DNA from: Candidatus Cloacimonadota bacterium | Lineage (GTDB): Bacteria; Cloacimonadota; Cloacimonadia; Cloacimonadales; Cloacimonadaceae | NCBI GenBank assembly: GCA_023230795.1 | Contig: JALNWR010000050.1 | Coordinates: 1-14,182 of the forward strand | Reading direction: 5' to 3' | DNA: 14,182 nucleotides | Shown: one piece after another, positions 1-6,851 of the stretch | Layout of the letters: every line of letters begins with the position of its first letter | Position numbering within the stretch: position 1 is the first letter of the stretch | The notes under the pieces: generated by a model | Told to the model about the DNA's origin: nothing | The model's database searches: none | Seen by the model: the letters and a program-made list of their open reading frames with translations, nothing else | Translations under genes and position numbers: made by a program

Positions 1-296
1 GCCAGAGCTGTCATCAGACTGGGTACCATGATTACTTTTGAGGCGCTGGTATCCCAGTTATATCGGGTTTTTTGCCAATGCCTTACAGCATCGTCAAATT
101 CTTCACCTGCGAAGTTGTAACCAAAGATGGGATGCTTCAGCCTCTGGGCCAGGGCTGCCTGTATGGGCTCGGCCACGGCAAAATCCATATCGGCTACCCA
201 AAGAGGAATGAGTTCGTCTTTCCCATATCTCTGCAATAGGGCGTCATATTTGAAACAGCCGCTGCCTTTACGATTTATAATGGTGTCAAAGTTCAT
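1..296 (-). CDS. MalY/PatB-family PLP-dependent C-S lyase (cystathionine beta-lyase-like), N-terminal part
   Basis: The complement reads from an ATG at 294-296 and stays open to the window edge, giving 98 residues. The N-terminus has the family hallmarks: MNFDTIINR at 1-9, a KYD at 16-18, PLWVADMDF at 31-39 and HPIFGYN at 55-61, then a VIMVPS stretch leading towards the PLP site. In this fold-type I aminotransferase family (MalY, PatB) the enzyme cleaves the C-S bond of cystathionine or cysteine conjugates, releasing a thiol, ammonia and pyruvate in the cytoplasm. The PLP lysine and the rest of the enzyme lie outside the window, so activity cannot be checked. The start overlaps the end of the upstream membrane-protein gene by 11 bases, which suggests translational coupling in one operon. 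An aminotransferase of another specificity in the same fold is the main alternative. Confidence 0.88.
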   Translation of the reverse strand, partial: MNFDTIINRKGSGCFKYDALLQRYGKDELIPLWVADMDFAVAEPIQAALAQRLKHPIFGYNFAGEEFDDAVRHWQKTRYNWDTSASKVIMVPSLMTAL

Positions 297-813
297 TATC
301 TGCATTCGCTTTCAGGTATTCTAATATTCCCTGCATTTTTTCGGGGATCACGGCCTGCTCGGCCATTTCCGCCAGGTTAAACATTATTTCCAGGATATGA
401 GGGAAGGAAGCCGGAGTTTTCAACTGCTGCAGCTCTCCCTTTTTATCCCGGTATGATATTATCATATAGAAGGTTATCTTCTTTTGAAGGTCCAAGCTCT
501 GAATATCTTCATAAGGGATAACGATACTTCGTTTGGCAATATAGCCCAGTTTCAGATGCTGGGGCATAAAGCTGATGCTATTCAGGCTGGTGACTTTGCG
601 CAAGACCGAATCCAGACCAATAAAACAGATGCCCAGGGGCATGATCTTGAAAAAGACAGGGGTTTCGGTATGCACAAAATTCAACAGGAAATAAAGGCTG
701 TAAACTATCATCATAAAGGATAGCAGTATCATAAACCACCTAAAAACCTGACGATAGCGATATACTACAGGGAGTCGATCCTGAATGTAATGGATCTTTA
801 GCGATCTCGACAT
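286..813 (-). CDS. Small membrane protein with PH-like soluble domain, function unknown
   Basis: This is a 175-residue protein that I cannot assign to a named gene. It has a short basic N-terminus, two hydrophobic helices at about 25-45 and 53-70, and then a soluble region. Around 85-150 the region has alternating strands (LGYIAKRSIVIPYEDI, then ITFYMIISYRD) followed by an amphipathic helix. That two-helix-plus-beta-plus-helix plan is typical of bacterial PH-domain membrane proteins, an inference from pattern only. It sits between a PHP phosphoesterase gene and a C-S lyase gene, overlapping them by 16 and 11 bases, so it is surely co-transcribed. The chosen ATG has only a weak upstream ribosome site, consistent with coupling to the preceding gene. 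No catalytic motif is visible. Confidence 0.75.
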   Translation of the reverse strand: MSRSLKIHYIQDRLPVVYRYRQVFRWFMILLSFMMIVYSLYFLLNFVHTETPVFFKIMPLGICFIGLDSVLRKVTSLNSISFMPQHLKLGYIAKRSIVIPYEDIQSLDLQKKITFYMIISYRDKKGELQQLKTPASFPHILEIMFNLAEMAEQAVIPEKMQGILEYLKANADNEL

Positions 814-1655
814 TTGTATTCCCGATACAGCTTACGCACGCTTTCCAGGATGATCTCGCAGGCAGGCACTGTGTCATAGAGAAGCGAATCTTTATTTTCG
901 CCATGGAAGTCGCTGCCAGCAGTCATATACAAACCGTTATTCTGTGCAATAGTGATAAATTCATCCACCTGATATTGATAGTGATCCGGATGCCAGACCT
1001 CCAGGCCATCGATGCCAAAAGTGATAAATTCCTCGATATAATCGGGATCACTCAGCTTGCCCGGATGGGCTATCACAGCAAAGCCTCCGGCACCGTGGAT
1101 CACGGAGATTACATCCGGCACCGGAACATCCGGTTTGGGAGCAAAAGCCGGTTTGAAATTTCCGATATACTTTTCAAAAGCTTCGTTTTTTGATCTTACA
1201 TATCCTCGCTGCACCAGAACTTGTGCGATATGGGGGCGAACTATCAGCTCTCCGCTGCCGGCCATGGCTACCACTTCTTCGAGCTGGATATCCATGCCCA
1301 ATTCACCCAGCAGTTCTATCATCTTGATGGCTCTGTCTCTTCTGCCAATGTGATAATTCTCGCTGAGCTCTATCAGAGCTTTGTTTTCAAAATCACATCC
1401 ATAAGCCAGGATGTGGACGTCGTTGCCCTGGTGCATAGAGCTGATCTCTATGCCAGGGAGTATGCGAAGGGGGGCATTATCTTCCGGAATCTGCTTGTAG
1501 GCATCCATAGTGTCGTGATCGGTAATGGAGATCAAATCCAGACCGATATCCTTGGCTTGCTTTATCACTTGCATGGGAGTAAGCGAGCCATCGGAAGCGC
1601 GTGTGTGCAGATGCAGGTTGATACGCCTGATGTCATTTATTTCTTTTACTATCAT
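798..1655 (-). CDS. PHP-domain metal-dependent phosphoesterase (RNase AM / TrpH-like)
   Basis: This is a 285-residue cytoplasmic protein of the PHP superfamily. The metal-binding motifs appear in order: HLH at 15-17 followed by D22, TDHD at 45-48, GIEIS at 68-72 with E70, H81 in HILAYG, RPH at 140-142, AHPG at 196-199, HPDH at 222-225 and GSDFH at 247-251. This arrangement matches the small stand-alone PHP proteins (YciV/TrpH group). Characterised members hydrolyse 3',5'-nucleoside bisphosphates or trim RNA 5' ends. The length is close to the usual 270-290 aa, and every expected ligand is present, so the enzyme should be active, although its substrate is unproven. It is the first gene of a three-gene minus-strand run. 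Its start faces the divergent methyltransferase across a gap of about 70 bases. Confidence 0.9.
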   Translation of the reverse strand: MIVKEINDIRRINLHLHTRASDGSLTPMQVIKQAKDIGLDLISITDHDTMDAYKQIPEDNAPLRILPGIEISSMHQGNDVHILAYGCDFENKALIELSENYHIGRRDRAIKMIELLGELGMDIQLEEVVAMAGSGELIVRPHIAQVLVQRGYVRSKNEAFEKYIGNFKPAFAPKPDVPVPDVISVIHGAGGFAVIAHPGKLSDPDYIEEFITFGIDGLEVWHPDHYQYQVDEFITIAQNNGLYMTAGSDFHGENKDSLLYDTVPACEIILESVRKLYREYKCRDR

Positions 1656-1728
1656 AACTCAATTTTATTCATTGACTAAATTGCAGACTCGTCAAAATCG
1701 TCAATAGATTTCTTTAGTGGAGAAGACA
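1656..1728. promoter_or_regulatory. Divergent intergenic region between PHP gene and methyltransferase
   Basis: This 73-base gap must hold the start signals for both divergent genes. On the plus strand a TTGACT lies at 1672-1677, but no convincing -10 hexamer stands 16-18 bases downstream. TTGAC at 1672-1676 is mirrored by GTCAA at 1691-1695 and again at 1700-1704, which could be a regulator half-site pattern or chance. A GGAG at 1719-1722 serves the methyltransferase start. Confidence 0.35.
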
Positions 1729-2499
1729 ATGCAATATGATCCTATCAAAGACCGCCTTGCCGAGAGCATCAAGCTCTTCCCAGCTTTGCGGCGAATATTA
1801 TACCGGGCTCTGGATTTACTGCTCTTGCGCCAGCGCTATGTAATCAAAGAGATAAAGCGCTATTTTCATGATGGTATGAGGTTTTACGATGCCGGAGCGG
1901 GCTTTTGCCAGTACAGTGACTTTGTGCTGCGCAGCTATCCCAGCTCCAGAGTACTGGCTACAGACCTCAAGACTGATTACATGCGTCAGTACAGCTTTAC
2001 CAGCGGACCCCGGTTCAGCTATATGACTGCGGATTTGCAGGTCTTTCGCTCGAAGCATCAGTATGACATGGCCATAGCCATTGATATCCTGGAGCATATC
2101 GAGGATGACGTAGCAGTGCTGAAGAACATCCACTCCTGTCTGTCTCCCCAGGGCATCTTTATCATCTCTACGCCCAGCGATCAAGACCCCGCCGCAAAAT
2201 TTACCGCAGAGCATGTTCGTCCCGGATATGACAAAGAGGCTCTGGAAACCAAATTGCGGGAAAGCGGATTTGAGATACTCTCTTCAATATACAGCTATGG
2301 CCTGTGGGGGTCTCTAAGCTGGAGGCTGATGATAAAATATCCGCTGATACTTTGGGGAAAAAGCAAGCTCTGGGCTCCGGTAATAGCCCTGTGGTATCTC
2401 TTGCTCTTCCCCGCCTCTGAGCTTTTGATGCGCCTGGATATGAGGGTGACAAATTCCTCGGGCACCGGCATCATCATCGTAGCCCGTAAAAGTGATTGA
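1729..2499 (+). CDS. Class I SAM-dependent methyltransferase, membrane-associated type
   Basis: This is a 256-residue protein. I place the start at the ATG at 1729 rather than the in-frame GTG at 1717, because GGAGAAG at 1719-1725 gives a ribosome site at proper spacing for the ATG and would lie inside the coding region otherwise. SAM-fold motifs are clear: motif I FYDAGAGF at about 52-59, an acidic residue ending strand 2 (D79), a motif II-like TADL at about 100-103, and AIDILEHIEDD at about 117-127. STPSDQDP follows near 147-154. A strongly hydrophobic, tryptophan-rich stretch at about 205-231 suggests contact with the membrane, as seen in methyltransferases that act on lipid or quinone substrates. 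The substrate is not identifiable. A promoter for the next gene overlaps its stop codon. Confidence 0.82.
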   Translation: MQYDPIKDRLAESIKLFPALRRILYRALDLLLLRQRYVIKEIKRYFHDGMRFYDAGAGFCQYSDFVLRSYPSSRVLATDLKTDYMRQYSFTSGPRFSYMTADLQVFRSKHQYDMAIAIDILEHIEDDVAVLKNIHSCLSPQGIFIISTPSDQDPAAKFTAEHVRPGYDKEALETKLRESGFEILSSIYSYGLWGSLSWRLMIKYPLILWGKSKLWAPVIALWYLLLFPASELLMRLDMRVTNSSGTGIIIVARKSD

Positions 2500-2524
2500 C
2501 AAAATGGATAGAATATATTATATG
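2496..2524 (+). promoter_or_regulatory. Sigma-70-type promoter for the TetR cassette
   Basis: A perfect -35 hexamer TTGACA at 2496-2501, overlapping the methyltransferase stop codon, is followed after 17 bases by TATATG at 2519-2524. The region between 2511 and 2524 is strongly A+T-rich. The regulator's start lies about 34 bases downstream of the -10, leaving room for an autoregulatory operator, though no long perfect palindrome stands out. Confidence 0.5.
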
Positions 2525-2557
2525 TACAGAATTCAGGTTTAGATTTTGGAGGATAAA

Positions 2558-3169
2558 GTGATCAAGAAACGTCCGATCAGCCGCAAGAACACCAGAGACA
2601 AGCTCTTGGAAAAGGCTATTCAAGTCTTTGCCCAGAGAGGGTCGCAACAAACCACCATCGCAGATATTGCCAAAGCTGCCAATATAGCACAGGGGACCAT
2701 CTACATATATTTTCAGAGCAAGGAAGAACTCTTGGGCGAGTGCATACAAAAGATCATCAATCCCGAGATTGAGGCCATTATCGATGCCACCAAAGGTATA
2801 GAAGATACCATGGATAGGCTATATGAATTCTTTGTTCAGCATGTCCGGCTGGTAAAGCAGAAGCCTTACGTTGCACGTTTTCTCACTGTGGAAGCCCGTC
2901 ACAACGAAGACTTTTATGCTACAAGGCCAGATTACAGTCCCTTGAAGAGATATCTGGATTGGGTGGAAAATATCGCTGAAATGGCCATACGGGATAAACG
3001 CATCCGCCCTTTGGACACAAAAGCCTTTGCCCTGCTCATAGTGGGAGTGATGGATCTGACCCTGGCTCAGTGGCTTTCGCACCCGGATACTATGGATATA
3101 GCAAAAATAGCTGAGAGCGTGCGAGACATCATTCGGCATGGCACTCTTCACTCTCCAGAACCAAAATGA
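2558..3169 (+). CDS. TetR/AcrR-family transcriptional regulator
   Basis: This is a 203-residue protein with a canonical N-terminal TetR DNA-binding domain. A helix covers about 12-27 (TRDKLLEKAIQVFAQRG), followed by TTIADIAKAANIAQGTIYIYF at about 32-52 and the closing SKEELL at 54-59. The C-terminal ligand-binding and dimerisation part (about 60-203) is helical and, as usual for the family, does not reveal the ligand. I place the start at GTG 2558 because a GGAGG at 2548-2552 stands five bases before it. An upstream in-frame TTG at 2546 would place that site inside the gene. Its stop overlaps the ATG of the secreted protein behind it (ATGA), so it probably controls that envelope cassette and itself. 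The overall 203-aa length is typical. Confidence 0.9.
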   Translation: MIKKRPISRKNTRDKLLEKAIQVFAQRGSQQTTIADIAKAANIAQGTIYIYFQSKEELLGECIQKIINPEIEAIIDATKGIEDTMDRLYEFFVQHVRLVKQKPYVARFLTVEARHNEDFYATRPDYSPLKRYLDWVENIAEMAIRDKRIRPLDTKAFALLIVGVMDLTLAQWLSHPDTMDIAKIAESVRDIIRHGTLHSPEPK

Positions 3170-4200
3170 TGCGCAATTGGCTGCTATTCTGGGTCTTTTG
3201 TCTCTCTATACCAGTGTATGCTATAGATCTGCCCGTATATGCAAAATGGCAGTCTCTGCATAGCTCTTATTACGACGAGGCTCAGACTGGTAAAGAGCTG
3301 AGCTGGGATGAACTCTATCGGGCAGAATTTGGTATCGACAGCTTTCGGTACAAAAATACAGTATTTGCGATGGCTGTGGATACCCAGCAGTTCTTCAATG
3401 AAAGTCATCTGCGCCTGAAGAGCATACACATAGGCTATGTCAGGGATGATTGGCAATTTTCCGCAAACAGCAGAGAGCATGGCTATGGCAGGGGATTTGG
3501 CATGGATAGCCATCCCATCCTCAGTCGCGGTTTCGAGCAGTACCATTACCAAAATATGCGCTTGAACTCTTTGGAGCTGCAGTATAGTAAAAACCGCTGG
3601 CAGGGGAGCCTTAAGCTCGGTGGCAATGTGCACAATCAGGCCAGCGCGATGATGTCCTTAGCCACTTTTCAGCCGGAGGATTACAGGGTGGAATTCTTTC
3701 AGGAGTTTCGCGCCATGGACAATCACTGGCGCACTCCGGTCTTGATTAGTGCGATCAATGCGGATTATTTCCCCGTGCCGGGAAAGCTATGGCTTTATAA
3801 TACCATTGCCGTTTCTGTGCTGCCAGAATATGATAGCACCCAGGCTCATCAGGAGCTGTATCTGGAATCCGAAGTCTCATATCAGGCCGGCCAAAGCAGC
3901 AGCATTAGCGCAGCAGCCAGGTATCAAAGTAAGGAATACGCACCCAAGAAGTTGCAATTCTATCAAATAAGATACCGGCAAAACTGGCAGGATTTTGCAC
4001 TTATCCCCCTCAGCGAACTCACTATAGTTCAAGGGGAAAGGCTCTGGCAACACCGTCTTCTGGGCCGATACTATCTAGACCCCATTAAATCTATAGGTCT
4101 CTTTTATGAATACTCACATTTCGATGCTCAGGCCCCGCGTCACACAGTTGGTCTTGAGCTTGATTTTGCTGTGGATTACGCTTCTTTTACCGGGCTGTAA
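3166..4200 (+). CDS. Secreted beta-rich protein, probable outer-membrane barrel
   Basis: This 344-residue protein belongs to no family I recognise. It starts with a clear Sec signal peptide (hydrophobic 5-17, likely cleavage after VYA at 17-19). The mature part is rich in aromatic residues and in alternating polar/non-polar strands, such as LRLKSIHIGYV, SLELQY, GSLKLGG and GLFYEYS. A strand near the end (HTVGLELDF) resembles a barrel-closing strand, although about ten residues follow the phenylalanine. The pattern fits an outer-membrane beta-barrel or porin-like protein, which is inference from composition. A second ATG immediately follows the first, so the start could be one codon later. It overlaps the TetR gene by four bases and the downstream deacetylase gene by about 95, forming one transcription unit. 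Confidence 0.75.
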   Translation: MMRNWLLFWVFCLSIPVYAIDLPVYAKWQSLHSSYYDEAQTGKELSWDELYRAEFGIDSFRYKNTVFAMAVDTQQFFNESHLRLKSIHIGYVRDDWQFSANSREHGYGRGFGMDSHPILSRGFEQYHYQNMRLNSLELQYSKNRWQGSLKLGGNVHNQASAMMSLATFQPEDYRVEFFQEFRAMDNHWRTPVLISAINADYFPVPGKLWLYNTIAVSVLPEYDSTQAHQELYLESEVSYQAGQSSSISAAARYQSKEYAPKKLQFYQIRYRQNWQDFALIPLSELTIVQGERLWQHRLLGRYYLDPIKSIGLFYEYSHFDAQAPRHTVGLELDFAVDYASFTGL

Positions 4201-4882
4201 GTTTTTCAGCGCCACCCAGAGCAAAGCTCCGGTCATCGTTTTTACTTTTGATGACCAACACCCTTCCATCTATGATAGTGCCTTTCCCATCATGCGCGAA
4301 TTTGGCTATCGGGGAACCAACTTTGTAAATACCAATGCCCTGGGACATCCAAGTCTGATGAGCTGGGCACAGATCACAGAGCTGGAGCTGGAATACGGCT
4401 GGGAGACCGGAGGTCACACTCTGAATCATGAAGTCCTAAATCAGCTTGATCTGGAGATAGCTATCGCCAATATCAAGCAGGATAAACAGAATCTAAGTGA
4501 TCATGGGCTCAATCCCCGCTCTTTTGCCCTGCCTCGCGGGCAGTGCCCCATCCAGCTTTACTCTATGCTTACCCAGCTATATCAGAACGTCCGGGGCAGC
4601 TCAGACTTTGCCATGCACCATCCGCTAAATCGCAAGGCTTTGGGCTATTTAGCCTATCAAAGCGGCTGGTCTGCAGAAGTAGTCAAGCACCGCATCCTGC
4701 GCGGTATCGCAAATGACGAAGCTCTTATTATTATAGGTTTTCACCGGTTTGATATCGACGATGATTCTTATGCTGATTCCTGCCCCTCCCCCACCTTTCG
4801 TGAGATTTTGCGTTTCACCCATGATCTGGGTCTGGAAGTACTGCCTTTGGCTGAGGCTGTATCCCAAATATCAGGCACATAA
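4106..4882 (+). CDS. Polysaccharide deacetylase (NodB/CE4-like) lipoprotein
   Basis: This is a 258-residue protein with a lipoprotein signal: a hydrophobic stretch at about 14-28 and the lipobox LLPGC with Cys31. CE4-type motifs follow: FTFDD at 46-50, giving the catalytic and metal-binding aspartates, HTLNH at 104-108 (the H-x3-H metal motif), a divergent SFALPRGQ at 139-146 in place of the usual RPPYG, and IIGFHRFD at 209-216 carrying the late histidine. The family removes N-acetyl groups from sugar polymers such as peptidoglycan or exopolysaccharide, here presumably in the periplasm. Without the first 40 residues the domain is about 220 aa, normal for CE4. The start is uncertain between ATG 4106 and ATG 4124. 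Both lie deep inside the preceding gene and neither has a strong ribosome site, which suggests coupled translation. Confidence 0.85.
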   Translation: MNTHISMLRPRVTQLVLSLILLWITLLLPGCKFFSATQSKAPVIVFTFDDQHPSIYDSAFPIMREFGYRGTNFVNTNALGHPSLMSWAQITELELEYGWETGGHTLNHEVLNQLDLEIAIANIKQDKQNLSDHGLNPRSFALPRGQCPIQLYSMLTQLYQNVRGSSDFAMHHPLNRKALGYLAYQSGWSAEVVKHRILRGIANDEALIIIGFHRFDIDDDSYADSCPSPTFREILRFTHDLGLEVLPLAEAVSQISGT

Positions 4883-4884
4883 AA

Positions 4885-4910
4885 AAGAGTCGCCAAAGCT
4901 GACGACTCTT
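4885..4910. terminator. Bidirectional intrinsic terminator between convergent genes
   Basis: AAGAGTCG at 4885-4892 pairs perfectly with CGACTCTT at 4903-4910 around a 10-base loop. On the minus strand the stem runs into six Ts, a good tail for the lemA operon. On the plus strand the tail is weaker (TTATCATTT). It starts three bases after the deacetylase stop codon. Confidence 0.8.
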
Positions 4911-4940
4911 ATCATTTAAGGGTTTACGCTAAAGTTCTTG

Positions 4941-5537
4941 TTAAAATTCTACCTTAGGCGCGCTTTGAGCCTGAGCATCCGCAGCGAAGAACTGGAAGGA
5001 TTTTGCACCTATCATGCCAGCTATCATGTTGTTTGGAAAGACCACTATCAACTGGTTGTATAGCTTGGCAGCGTCGTTGTAACGCATTCTTTCGGTACGA
5101 ATCCGGTTTTCGATGCCTTCAAGCTGGGCCTGCAATTGTAAGAAGTTCTGATTTGCCTTGATATCAGGGTATCTTTCTACCACAACCATCAAGCGGCTGA
5201 GTGCATTTGAGAGTCCGGCTTGATTGGCTTGGAACTGCTGAAAAGCAGCGGGATCGGAAAGAGCTTCTGGGGGCAGATTTACCTGACCGCCCATCTGAGA
5301 GCGAGCCTGAGTAACCTGAGTTAAGGTTTCCCGCTCAAAATCCGCAGCGCCTTTAACGGTTGACACCAGATTAGGCACCAAATCATAGCGGGATTGATAT
5401 ACATTTTCTACTTGTGCCCAAGCGGTTTCCACCGAGACTTTCTCTTTTTGTATTTTGTTATATCTGCCGACGAACCATCCTGCCATTACGATGATTACCA
5501 ACAGAATAATGAGCAAGACTATAAGTCCTTTTTTCAT
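4941..5537 (-). CDS. lemA: LemA family membrane protein
   Basis: This is a 198-residue protein of the LemA family, whose biochemical role is not settled. It has a single N-terminal membrane helix at about 4-24, then the family core: VENVYQSRYDLVPNLVSTVKG at about 43-63, RYPDIKANQNFLQLQ at about 122-136, LEGIENRIRTERMRYN at about 139-154 and FPNNMIAGMIG at 167-177. The length is standard. LemA genes are often next to a TPM-domain or M48 peptidase gene. Here neither is present, and it is instead the last gene after the PAP2 phosphatase, 72 bases behind it. GGGAG stands about 11 bases before the ATG. The C-terminal tail after 180 is short and ends in APKVEF. Confidence 0.93.
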   Translation of the reverse strand: MKKGLIVLLIILLVIIVMAGWFVGRYNKIQKEKVSVETAWAQVENVYQSRYDLVPNLVSTVKGAADFERETLTQVTQARSQMGGQVNLPPEALSDPAAFQQFQANQAGLSNALSRLMVVVERYPDIKANQNFLQLQAQLEGIENRIRTERMRYNDAAKLYNQLIVVFPNNMIAGMIGAKSFQFFAADAQAQSAPKVEF

Positions 5538-5560
5538 AATCGTTTTATCTCCCTTGATCT

Positions 5561-5592
5561 ATTTTGGCACAATTTGAAAGAGAGGCCAAAAT
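5561..5592 (-). promoter_or_regulatory. Nested inverted repeats in the lemA leader
   Basis: In the 72-base gap before lemA, ATTTTGGC at 5561-5568 is the perfect complement of GCCAAAAT at 5585-5592. An overlapping pair, ACAATTT at 5569-5575 and AAATTGT at 5589-5595, competes for part of the same bases. Two exclusive stems are therefore possible in the RNA, or this may be a protein-binding site. No T-run follows that would make it a clear terminator. Confidence 0.3.
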
Positions 5593-5609
5593 TGTCCAGC
5601 AATTTTTAT

Positions 5610-6851
5610 TCATTTACCGATGTTCAAGCTTTTCTGCAGGGCTTGAGCCTTAGGCATACTTAACTTAGCAGGATTCCATGTAAGCTGCTTAGTGTCCTCA
5701 GAGAAATGCAGATAGCGGCGTTGAGACTCGCTGGCATCCAAGGTAATCTCACCTTCTTCGAGACTTAAGATCATGTTTGCAGCATTCAGAGTATCGATAA
5801 GCACATCAATATCCACCTGAAGCTCGGTAAAAAATCCTTTCAGCTCTTGCTTAAAACTCAAGACCTCAGGGCTTTGTTTCCTTTTCAAGCGGGCACGTGA
5901 GCCGGGAAAACCAAAGGCATATACATCGTTTGATACCTGTAGAGAATCGGCAAAGGATACGATCACATTGGCTTTTTGAATATCTATATGCAATTCATAC
6001 AGCCCATCTTCCAAAGGCCCCAGCGCCTGCCTGGTGGTATAAGGAGTAGCCAGACTCACGCCAAGGATCAGTGCGATAAGCCCGAATATGATGATCAGCC
6101 ATTGCCAGCTTTTGAGCTTGCTGCGTTTGCTTTTGCTTTGATAGAAGGGTTTGACATCCAGCTTCATCACCCGCCACAGTGCCCAGGAGCTTAGATAGAC
6201 AATGCCCCCGGAAAAGATGACATCGCTAACAAAGTGTCCCCCCTGCATCACTCTTACCCAGCCTATCAAAAGTCCATAAAGAGTAGCGAATATTGTTATC
6301 AAAACATACTGCCGTCTTTTCCTGTGGGCGAAAAGCAAAGCCAGCGCATAGAAGTAAAAGCCCATGGTAGCATGCCCGCAAGGAAAGGATTTCCCGGTGG
6401 AGCTGGGATCGATTGTGAGCGGTGCTTCATAGCTATAGCGTCCGCCATACAGCTCCAGTTCACGGGGACGCGGCCTGCCCCAATTGTCCTTCAGAATGGT
6501 ATTTACGATGATTCCCGGGCCCATGATCATGGCCAGGGTGAGATACAAGGTCATCTTGCGAAAAATGAGCTGTCTGCTGCGCTCGTTAAAACTGCGAATA
6601 TAAAGCAGTAAAGCGCCCACAGCAGTGATGATGGCAGGGATATTGCCATAGTGATACAGCAATTTTACCCACCTCAGCTGACCCAGGCGCCAACCATCTT
6701 CGTAATAATAGCTTTGCACCCATAGATCCAGGTCAAAGCGGTTAAAAATGATTGCGGTGACGCTTAATATTAAAACAGGAATCCAGAAGTGAAATGAATA
6801 TAGGAAAAGACGCCCCCTAAGGGGCGCCTGTTCATTATTTGTTTGTGTCAT
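5610..6851 (-). CDS. PAP2-family membrane phosphatase with C-terminal beta-rich extension
   Basis: This is a 413-residue protein. The phosphatidic-acid phosphatase type 2 motifs are complete: K121 with RP at 128-129 (K-x6-RP), PCGH at 157-160 (Ser of the usual PSGH replaced by Cys), and R200 with H206 and D210 (R-x5-H-x3-D). Hydrophobic helices lie at about 20-36, 70-86, 100-118, 160-176, 181-198 and 210-228. The family dephosphorylates lipid phosphates such as undecaprenyl pyrophosphate, phosphatidylglycerol phosphate or lipid A, and the substrate here cannot be told. Unusually, a further helix at about 250-268 is followed by some 145 soluble residues with repeated short strands (LHIDIQKANVIVSF, LQVDIDVLID, NMILSLEEGEITL). 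The start overlaps the rpsA stop by one base (TAATG), so it probably relies on reinitiation. Confidence 0.88.
   Translation of the reverse strand: MTQTNNEQAPLRGRLFLYSFHFWIPVLILSVTAIIFNRFDLDLWVQSYYYEDGWRLGQLRWVKLLYHYGNIPAIITAVGALLLYIRSFNERSRQLIFRKMTLYLTLAMIMGPGIIVNTILKDNWGRPRPRELELYGGRYSYEAPLTIDPSSTGKSFPCGHATMGFYFYALALLFAHRKRRQYVLITIFATLYGLLIGWVRVMQGGHFVSDVIFSGGIVYLSSWALWRVMKLDVKPFYQSKSKRSKLKSWQWLIIIFGLIALILGVSLATPYTTRQALGPLEDGLYELHIDIQKANVIVSFADSLQVSNDVYAFGFPGSRARLKRKQSPEVLSFKQELKGFFTELQVDIDVLIDTLNAANMILSLEEGEITLDASESQRRYLHFSEDTKQLTWNPAKLSMPKAQALQKSLNIGK
6803..6826 (-). terminator. Terminator-like hairpin inside the 5' end of the PAP2 gene
   Basis: On the minus strand CGCCCC pairs perfectly with GGGGCG around a four-base loop TTAG (6811-6826) and is followed by TCTTTTCC (6803-6810). 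It begins about 25 bases after the rpsA stop and PAP2 start. The form is that of an intrinsic terminator, but it lies in coding sequence (QAPLRGR). It may limit read-through from rpsA. Confidence 0.5.

Noticed and set aside
1221..1679. A plus-strand open frame of 152 codons opposite the PHP gene.
   Set aside because: The complete set of PHP metal ligands on the minus strand shows which strand codes.
1672..1704. TTGACT as a -35 element for the methyltransferase gene.
   Set aside because: No acceptable -10 hexamer at 15-19 bases, so only the region is noted as a promoter-bearing gap.
6234..6611. A plus-strand open frame opposite the PAP2 gene.
   Set aside because: It overlaps the catalytic motifs of the PAP2 protein in antisense and has no ribosome site.
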